Source: Benincasa hispida (Eukaryota; Streptophyta; Magnoliopsida; Cucurbitales; Cucurbitaceae). From it: a stretch of 64,000 bases of DNA. Numbering within the stretch: position 1 is the first letter of the stretch; each line of letters starts with the position of its first letter. The notes below the pieces were generated by a model, which saw only the letters and a program-made list of their open reading frames with translations, made no database searches and was not told the origin of the DNA. The stretch is from assembly GCF_009727055.1 (NCBI RefSeq), contig NC_052357.1, forward strand, positions 85,329,380 to 85,393,379, in the 5' to 3' direction. Shown in pieces: positions 57,044 through 64,000 of the stretch. Position numbers and translations under genes: made by a program.

Positions 57044-57334
57044 ATGTCGTTGTTCCGTCCTAAAACGAAGCCGAAAGCGCCGGCCGTCTCATCGGACAAC
57101 GCCTACTCTGCCAAGGAACTGAGACAGATCTTTAGCCAGATGGATACCAATGAAGACGGCGGATTAGGATTGTTCGAGATCAAGAACGCATTGAAACAAC
57201 TCGACGCTGAAATGCCGGTTCATCTTGCTTTCAAGGCTCTCTGTCACGCCGATCGAAACAGAGATGGAAAGCTTGGTGAGGACGAGATCGATCAGTTCGT
57301 CAAGTACATGATGAGCCAAGGTTATGTTGTCTGA
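57044..57334 (+). CDS. Small two-EF-hand calcium-binding protein
   Basis: A 96-residue intronless protein, probably a cytosolic calcium sensor of the CML/polcalcin type. A basic, Pro-rich N-terminus (MSLFRPKTKPKAP) is followed by two canonical EF-hand loops: DTNEDGGLGLFE (residues 34-45) and DRNRDGKLGEDE (70-81). Both have the acidic residues at positions 1, 5 and 12 and Gly at 6, so both should bind Ca2+. The start is chosen at ACCATGT because it lies just upstream of the domain and has a good context. The open frame extends further upstream (to 56888), but that part overlaps the TATA box and would be untranslated. The codon and GC content are clearly richer than the surroundings. No targeting signal or membrane segment is seen. 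The exact subfamily is not assigned. Confidence 0.9.
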   Translation: MSLFRPKTKPKAPAVSSDNAYSAKELRQIFSQMDTNEDGGLGLFEIKNALKQLDAEMPVHLAFKALCHADRNRDGKLGEDEIDQFVKYMMSQGYVV

Positions 57335-58589
57335 CGTTATTTACTGCTCCGCCACCTCCCACGACGGCTCTCTCTATCGATTGTTGATCGTCGGTCTCTA
57401 TAAACTTGTCCAATAATTGGCGGCTGCGTGTTATGTATATTTTTATTTTTACTTTTATTTTCAAGTTTAAAATTGAAACCTCTCGTCTATATTTTGATCT
57501 GATATAGGTCTTACTCAATTGAGTTATGCTTTATAATTTGGTGGTTGTTAGGTATAATTTGTTCATAATTTATTCTAATAAGAAAAGTGTGTTATAGAAA
57601 ATTGCTAGTATTATGGTGGTACTTACCACTGCACTTCATAATCCGACTAGTTATTGAATGATATATTTATTTGTTTTGTGGATACCACATTATATTAAAT
57701 ACTAATATCATGTTAAAGTGAGTTTGGTCCAATATTAATTGACATGATTTACATCTCTAGAAGTTGAATGCTTGATACCTACTCTCACAGTTGTTATTAA
57801 ATCTTACTATCATGACCAAACATGATAAGAATAGTATTGAAAAAATTTCTGACTATGGTAGTACTCGAATTTTCCCAATCTAATCACATACAAAAATATA
57901 TATTACAAAAAAGAAAGTAAGAAAAGTTTGTCATGGGACTAGCTATGATTGAATTATTGGATGAGATGCACCAAAAATGGGTGTGACCTGAGATGCACCT
58001 AAATACTTTTTTTGTATTTTTAGGTTGCATCTTTTAACCCGAAAAGTTATTGGCGGCATTTTTTTAAGGTTGGAGGGTTTGATCTTACACTCATGCATTT
58101 GTTGAATTAAAAAGAAAAAAAGGACAAAATATTCATTTATACTCCTAAACTTTAGGGTTATTAATTCAAACACGAACTAATTATATCGATTTAAACTTTG
58201 AACTTTCAAAAGTGTGTCAATTTACATGTTCATTATGTTATGTTTGGATAAACATTGTGAATTATTAATAATAACAATTTAAAAGTTTAATTTGAAACAA
58301 TTATATATTTCACATGATATTATTCATACTAAGTCTAAAGAAGAGGTTAATTGATATACTTACGAAATTTCAAAATTTAAATTGATACCATTATAGTTCA
58401 TGGTTTAAATTGATACGACTCTCAAATTTTAGAGGTGTAAAATGAAACTTATTAAGTCTCGATAGTATATTTTATATATAATAATTAATTAAATTAATTG
58501 TAATGATTAATCGGTATTAATTTATTTATTAATTAGGCTTTTTTTTTTTTATTGTTCATCCCCTATCGGACTATGTTCAAGAATATAGT
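57335..58589. other. 3' UTR and AT-rich spacer
   Basis: 57335-57540 is a plausible 3' UTR of the EF-hand gene. The rest has no gene. A T run is at 58540-58550. Confidence 0.5.
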
Positions 58590-58599
58590 CAATTTTCAA

Positions 58600-58830
58600 A
58601 ACAATGACAAAAATGGGTATATGGGAAAGAATTTTTAAAAATAGGTGGGAATGGAAACTATTGACAAAAATAAGGTAGTTTTGGTGGGAAAGGGAAATTG
58701 TGTATCCGGTACACGATTAAGCTTTAATTCAGCACCACATCAGCACAGTCAGTGGACTGGTCAAGCACGTATTCGTGAACCGGGTCCATGATTTCCATAA
58801 TCGTGGACTAGATCCACGATTATTTTTTAA
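58600..58830. repeat. Left terminal region of the MULE
   Basis: Contains GACAAAAAT repeats and palindromic blocks: GTATCCGGTAC (about 58708), GAACCGGGTCC (about 58777) and ATCGTGGACTAGATCCACGAT (58800-58820, written as arms ATCGTGGA/TCCACGAT). Mirrors 63880-64000. Confidence 0.65.
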
Positions 58831-59116
58831 TTAATTATATATTTAATTGTAAATTATATATTCTTTTTTTCTTTTTTAATCAATTTAACTGTTTATTTTC
58901 TAATTCTTAGGTAACAAATTCATTCAATACTAAATTATATATTTAATCTGTAATGAAAATTTAATTATTCTGCACTTATATTAAAAAAAATTTGTGACTT
59001 CACTAAGTAGACTTAACTAATAGTACATCTCTCTACAAATAAATAAATAAATAAAAAGATCTCATGATACTAAAGAAGATTTACAATTAGTTCTTTAATT
59101 TGAAAATAGAAGTTTA

Positions 59117-59690
59117 CATGAAATTTAGAGACGACCCCCTAACCCTTACCCCACATGGGGATTTTCTTCGTGTGCCTCTAAATTAGCTTCGCCCTATTAT
59201 CATTGTCGTCTACGATGAATACGTCTTCGATCAGTGTCAGCAACATTGAGTCGTCTTGTTTGTTGAATAATAGTTTCTATGTTGACCAATTTTTTGTCAC
59301 ACATTGAACCAAACTCTGATAAATCGTGTTGTACTAAATACTATTGTACTTCTTCGATAAAATTATTCTGTACGATGAAAAAAATTAATATTAGACAATA
59401 TTCGTATCATATATTTTGGAAATGTCTGATTTTAAATTCTTACCATGCAGTAATAGTAAGCGTCGTTAGGTGTAATAAATCGCCTCGTGACCGAATCGTA
59501 CCAGAAAAAGTAGTCGNCATGAAATTTAGAGACGACCCCCTAACCCTTACCCCACATGGGGATTTTCTTCGTGTGCCTCTAAATTAGCTTCGCCCTATTA
59601 TCATTGTCGTCTTACCATGCAGTAATAGTAAGCGTCGTTAGGTGTAATAAATCGCCTCGTGACCGAATCGTACCAGAAAAAGTAGTCGTC
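59117..59690. repeat. Duplicated contig end around an N (probable assembly artefact)
   Basis: 59118-59212 recurs as 59518-59612, and 59441-59516 recurs as 59613-59688. One N sits at 59517, exactly at the junction. The second copy lacks the 230 bp between the two blocks. This fits two overlapping contigs (perhaps from two haplotypes) placed end to end. The frame at 59279-59587 reads through the N and is not real. Confidence 0.8.
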
Positions 59691-61030
59691 TGATACAGCT
59701 GGTCTATTTGTTATTTCTCCCTATGCACAACGATCATTTCATGCATGCCAGTAGGATATATATTCCGCATGAATTCGATGCCAGTCTTGGTCGTGCTTAC
59801 CTCTAAAATCAATCTAGTGTAGTGCTGAGAGTGTATAGCATAACGAATGTACCATTTGTCGCAAACCGAACTGTCTTAACACACAATCTGGATGATGCCA
59901 CTCTACTATATGGAAGCATATAAGAGGGCTAATGGCCAACCATATGTTTTGACCATCAAGACAGCAATCAAGTAGTGATGACCAAATATCTTGCGCATAT
60001 GGCGTCCAATTAATTTGACAAAAAAAGAAGATAATTATACACCCAATTAATCTGACCAAATGTTTTAAATATTCATTTATATATACATTTGTTACCTGAT
60101 TGTGCATCAGTCTGTCAAACATTTTTCGGTATACTAGCAACATATTTGCTGACTGTTCAGAGGCAGCTAATACACCACTCAATCTAAAATTATAAAAAAA
60201 ACACAATTAATTTATCTTCTTACATAAAATGATAATGAGATAAATATATAAATGAAATAATACCTGACACTAAGTGGATGATAACCTGGGGCCTGTAATT
60301 GGACTTGTGGTGCTATAATTTGAAATCTATCATAAGTCCAAACCTGTAGTAATATCGCTATTTCCAACGCTTGTGCATTGGTAGCCTAACAAAGTTCTTT
60401 ATAAAGCCATGCAAGACAGGCACCACTCCACGAGTACGTACCAGCATGCTCAAAATCAGATAGTAGAGGGAGAAACATAAGAAGTACTAGAGTGTTCGAC
60501 TTTTCAGGGAACAAAAATCCTCCAATAAGTTGCATAATGTATGCTCATGCATACCTACGTAAGCTAATGTTATGACATCGGGAGGTAATTTTGGAAACTG
60601 GGATGCCAAATACGGGATACTCAATCTCGAGCCTTTCAGATCATCTGGTAGAACACCCAAGAGCTTGTCACAAACAGTTTTCCAATTATATTGTAATGAA
60701 CTTGTCAAAAGTTCTCCGTTCACTTGTAACCCAAACTAAATGGCAACATCCTGCAACATAATCATACATTCCCCACAAGGCAGATGAAATGTATGGATTT
60801 TTGGTCTCCAACGCTCAACTAAATCAGTAATGAGGTGCCAATCAAGTTCGATAAATCTTATCTGTGCAATCCCAAGAAAACCAGCCTGTAGAGAATAATA
60901 CGTGGATCAAATGGGATAGTATGTTGTGTAGATGCCTCTCTTCTTCGACAACCCAAAACTACGATAGAAGAACTATCCCATATTGGTTGTGAATGATGGG
61001 TATTTTGTTGATATAGTTGTACAAGGACCG
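59614..61030 (-). pseudogene. Plant mobile domain (PMD) remnant of the MULE
   Basis: On the minus strand a PMD (MAIN/MAIL1-like, often annotated as 'PP7 long form') can be followed in pieces. Near 60950-60740: FIELDWHLITDLVERWRPK, HTFHLPCGECMIMLQDVAI. At 60723-60487: CDKLLGVLPDDLKGSRLSI and YLASQFPKLP. Near 60470-60380: LSDFEHAGTYSWSGACLAWL. At about 60000-59830: WTPYAQDIWSSL and CFHIVEWHHPDCVLRQFGLR. Then DDYFFWYDSVTRRF near 59690-59650. In-frame stops (for example just before FGLQVNGE) make it non-functional. Several intron-like AT-rich gaps interrupt it. Confidence 0.75.
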
Positions 61031-61059
61031 GGCTCTATTACCTAAGAAGTTCAAATTAT

Positions 61060-61235
61060 ATTACATAACAAAAATTCATTACACAAAAAATACAATTACA
61101 TTAAAAATACAAGTATATAAAAAAATACAATTATATAAAAAGTACAATTACATTAAAAACATAAGTATATAAAAAATACAATTGTAGAAAAAGTACAATT
61201 ACATTAAAAATGCAATTACATAAAAAATTCAATGG
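61060..61235. repeat. AT-rich tandem repeat between transposase and PMD
   Basis: About nine degenerate units of the type TACAATTACATTAAAAA (17-21 bp). They probably lie in an intron or spacer of the transposon gene. Confidence 0.75.
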
Positions 61236-61251
61236 CCCGAAGAGAAAGCAC

Positions 61252-62960
61252 CTAATGTACGTTGTGGACTTCTCCCGTACTTTTTGGCCTACCATGTTCT
61301 CTTAGTAAGTCCACATTCGGACAAACTTCTGTAAAAGATAAGTCTGGCCAATAATCTGGGTATTGTATTGGATGGAAGTGACCTTCATAATAACGCTTGA
61401 AATGGGACAACTTGTAGCATTCATTAATAAGAGGTATGTATGTCAAACACATGTAATTACAAACTGCAATTACATGAGAGCATGGAATCTTGAATGACTG
61501 CCACTTATTACAAGAACAAGTTCCTTTTTTCAAGCTCAAAACTTGTGTATGTTGTCCTTCATAGGGAGAAATCATATTTATGCCAGTTTGTACATGTCAC
61601 TGTGTGTGCAGATGCTCGGTTTTCCCACCTTTTAAACTTTCGCATGGCATATTCTGTGATCCACGGTCGAGTGCTTCACTAATCTCTTGTCTTCGGCATT
61701 CAAAATACAATATTGTGCAATTGAATGTTAGCCTAACCAAAGAAGTAATTGGTGGCATTCTAGTACCTTTGAAAACAATATTCATACATTCAGCTGCATT
61801 GCTTGTCATCCACCCATAGAGGTACCCACCGTCATTTGATTGGGTCTATTTTTTCAAGTCAATATCAGAAAAATATTCAAGGCATTCAAGGTTCAATTGT
61901 TTCAACTCTTTCATGCACCGAATGAATTTGCGCCTTTGGTGTTGATTTCCTGCCTTAAACACCAAATCTTTTAGTTTCTTTGATTTATATTTCGTATTGA
62001 AATTACTAGCAACATGGCGAAGACAATATCGATGGTATGCCCAAAGTTCACTCCAACCAATTTCCTCATTATTAATTGTAGCAAGAATGCCTTTATGTTT
62101 ATCAGAAATCAAGAAAATACCATATAGTTGGGTAACATATTCACGCAATGCCCACAAAAATCATGATCAACTGGACAAATTTTTACCTTTAACAATAGCA
62201 AAAGCAAGGAAAAATATATATCCGTTTGCATCAATAGATAAGGCAGTCAATAATTTTCCCTTACTTTCCGTACAGATAAGTTCCATCGATCTGGACTAAT
62301 GGTCTACAATATTTGAACCTTTCTCTTGCAGGACCAAAGGACCGGAAAACTCGACCAAAAATAGTTATACCTGGCACATCAGACGGAAGGAAATACCAAT
62401 TTGATCATGTTCCTGGATTGTAATGAACATGAGCACTCAATCAATACGGAAGATCTGAATATGATTTCTCTCAATCACCAAACACAACAATCAATGCTTT
62501 TCTCTTGGCTTGCCATACCCGTCTATAATTAACATTATAACCATATTGTTTTTTAATAACTTCTGGGAGTAGGGTCACAGGTACCTCAGGATCAGCTTTA
62601 ACTAAAGTTTGGATTTTTATACTCATAAAATTTGAATCAAGCTGTGAATGATCTTGTGTCAATTCTATTCATGAGTGTTCCCCTTCCAGTTTGGTGATTT
62701 CGAACATCTCATGAGTTTTACGCCGACATGCCCGTAACCTCCAATCAAAACCATCATTCCACTCTTTGCATTTCACATACCAAATATCTTGATTTAATTC
62801 CACTACATAATCTCATAGTGTTCTGTCACGTAGTATTTTTTATAGCAAGTTGTAAATCTTCTTTAGTATTAAATAACATTCATCAAGTTCAACGTTCACT
62901 GTCTCCATCATTTTCAGGTTCAAGAATAACTAAATCTTCAGGATATATTGACATATTTAA
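61252..62960 (-). pseudogene. MuDR-type transposase remnant
   Basis: Pieces in order on the minus strand. 62770-62680: the DNA-binding region end (RACRRKTHEMFEITKLEGEH). 62662-62471: HSQLDSNFM...NVNYRRVWQAKRKAL. 62300-62170: the core with a DG(T)-Y-L-Y-type stretch and a SIDANGYIFPLAF-type block. 62157-61846: GIFLISDKHKGILATINNEE and YHRYCLRHVASNF. 61809-61597: MTSNAAECMNIVFKGTRMPP. 61575-61252: the SWIM zinc finger CSCNKWQSFKIPCSHVIAVC. All are family signatures of plant MULE transposases. Frameshifts between pieces and stops show loss of function. Confidence 0.88.
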
Positions 62961-63369
62961 TCAAATTTTTTCAACTGTTATAGTTGACAAAAAAATGTGT
63001 TAATACGACAAAAAAAATGTTTATTCTTTTTAAAGAAATCAAAATATTTTCTTAAATCAACCCAACAAATAGCCCACCAAAATCAACCAAAAAATAGCCC
63101 AACAAAATCTATAAAGTATAAATAAATCAGCTCAAATATACAACGTTATATAAAAAAAAATCATATAAACAAATCTATAAATCAGCCCAAATGAAACAAT
63201 CTTAAAAAAAATAAATCATATAAACAAATCTATAAAGTATACATAAATTAGCCCAAATCAGCCCAAGTATACAAATCTATAAAAAATCATATAAATAAAT
63301 CTATAAATTAACAAATCTATAAAGCCCCAAGTATTCAAATTCATATATTAGAAAAAAATAAAGAAAAAG

Positions 63370-63490
63370 TTTTACCTAAGGCGGATGGCGATAAAGGGGA
63401 GATTGACTCACAATGGCGGCAGCAGCAACAAGATTGGAGACGGTGGATGGTGGCGGAGTTGGCGACCAGTGGCAGTGAGGAGGAAAAAAA
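63370..63490 (-). other. Leader exon of the MULE gene
   Basis: A GC-rich stretch in AT-rich surroundings, with GCCGCCATTG-type codon-like triplets. On the minus strand it ends in CCGCCTTAGGTAAAAC, a good splice donor near 63376. It is probably the 5' untranslated exon of the transposase gene. Confidence 0.45.
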
Positions 63491-63889
63491 TGAGAAACGT
63501 TTCGGATGAGAGGAAGAAAAGGAAGGGCCACGAGTTTAAGGGACCACTAAGGTACACAACTTAGGGTAACACAATCGCACTTTTAGAAGCTTCACTTAGT
63601 GATTGTGCGACACTTGTTTCCGCTCACAAACAAGTCAGCCAATTCGAATATGGAATGACGATGACACACCGGGTGCCTCTCACAACCTCCAACCCCATTT
63701 TAAAGAAAACGGTTTTAGAAAACGGGTTTGGAGAAAAGGTTTTTGCAAACAGTTTGAATGTATGAATAGAGAAGAGAAAGGTTGTAGTAGGCTACAAAAC
63801 AATAAACAACAAAAACAACTTTATAATATACTACTTCGGGTATGGCTGGTCAACGCTACATGAGTGTCCATGTGGCAGTCTACGAGTGC

Positions 63890-64000
63890 CAGATCACAGG
63901 TAGTTGTTACTAGGTACACGATTTAGTGGTAATCGTGTACCGGGTACACGATTCAAACACCTATTTTGTCGATATTTTCTACTCAATCCTATTTTTGTTA
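63890..64000. repeat. Right terminal region of the MULE (incomplete)
   Basis: Carries a perfect inverted repeat with 11-bp arms AATCGTGTACC/GGTACACGATT (63931-63953, one-base centre) and a half copy at 63912-63923. It then runs into CTATTTTGTCG, the inverse of the left end's GACAAAAATA. The element's edge is outside the window. Confidence 0.65.

Larger units (their letters stand above)
58590..64000 (-). mobile_element. MULE transposon with transposase and plant mobile domain, decayed, extends past the window
   Basis: Both ends carry inverted sequences: GACAAAAATA...GTGTATCCGGTACACGATTA at 58670-58733 and, inverted, GACAAAATAGG...GTGTACCCGGTACACGATTA near 63930-63975. Between them, on the minus strand, are a GC-rich leader exon, a MuDR-type transposase (about 62960-61252) and a plant mobile domain (about 61020-59700). 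The association of PMD with MULE transposons is known in plants. Frame breaks show it is inactive. The right end continues beyond 64000 and the left edge is only approximate. Confidence 0.75.

Noticed and set aside
56773..57063. Frame upstream of and overlapping the EF-hand gene
   Set aside because: It covers the promoter and 5' UTR (TATA box at 56938). The domain is in the other frame with a good start at 57044.
57300..57518. 72-codon minus-strand frame opposite the EF-hand 3' end
   Set aside because: Antisense of the 3' UTR, with no features.
59279..59587. 102-codon frame containing X
   Set aside because: It runs through the N at 59517 and over a duplicated contig end antisense to the PMD remnant.
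59118..59690. Processed (spliced) copy of the PMD exon next to the unspliced one
   Set aside because: The short copy keeps GTAAG at the junction, so it is not an exact splice product. The N at the joint points to assembly.

Overview
This window is nuclear DNA from a flowering plant. The evidence is AT-rich sequence (about two-thirds A+T by eye), a spliced nuclear gene for a chloroplast import protein, a plant-type tRNA-Arg(CCU) gene, and layer upon layer of plant transposons (Ty1/copia, Ty3/gypsy, CACTA, MULE, MITEs). The repeat style resembles a cucurbit, but that is an impression from memory and not a proof. Only three ordinary host genes are visible: tRNA-Arg(CCU) at 15021-15093 (+), an eight-exon TIC22 gene at 18257-21671 (-) and an intronless two-EF-hand protein at 57044-57334 (+). 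Almost everything else is transposon debris or AT-rich spacer.

Layout. 73-14804: an old minus-strand copia element (C1) whose middle is replaced by a 9.4 kb nest: a G-rich MITE-like end, a coding-deficient LTR element (Y, with 30-bp and 33-bp minisatellites), a minus-strand LTR (X'), the other G-rich end, and the 3' end plus 3' LTR of a plus-strand copia (X). 14805-22770: host segment with the tRNA, a MITE and TIC22, whose intron 6 carries a 273-bp solo LTR. 22771-27448: a probable gypsy solo LTR interrupted by a 2.1 kb copia-type solo LTR with target-site duplication (TSD) GTAAT. 27449-31825: AT-rich spacer and a truncated third-family copia (LTR plus gag, 30288-31227).

31826-47570 is a nested tower that can be ordered from its TSDs. 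LTR-A contains LTR-B (TSD TAAAC). LTR-B contains a gypsy solo LTR (TSD TTTGA) and a CACTA transposon (35242-46048, TSD AAT). The CACTA contains solo LTR-C (TSD AATAC) and a deleted copia element D (TSD GTAAG). Inside the CACTA, 1390 bp are duplicated either side of a single N; this looks like an assembly error. 47922-53524 is a complete but inactivated copia element (C3, TSD GATTT) of the same family as C1. 53530-57043 is spacer with a fold-back MITE, followed by the EF-hand gene. From about 58590 to beyond the window end lies a decayed MULE transposon carrying both a MuDR-type transposase and a plant mobile domain.

The most unusual pattern is a recurrent palindromic ACGATCG-centred motif. 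It is clustered in four unrelated places: LTR X, the 23.6-25.7 kb solo LTR, the CACTA interior with a 151-bp tandem array, and the leader of copia D. Elsewhere in the window it is scarce. All identity and copy-number statements are by eye; no alignment or search was run.
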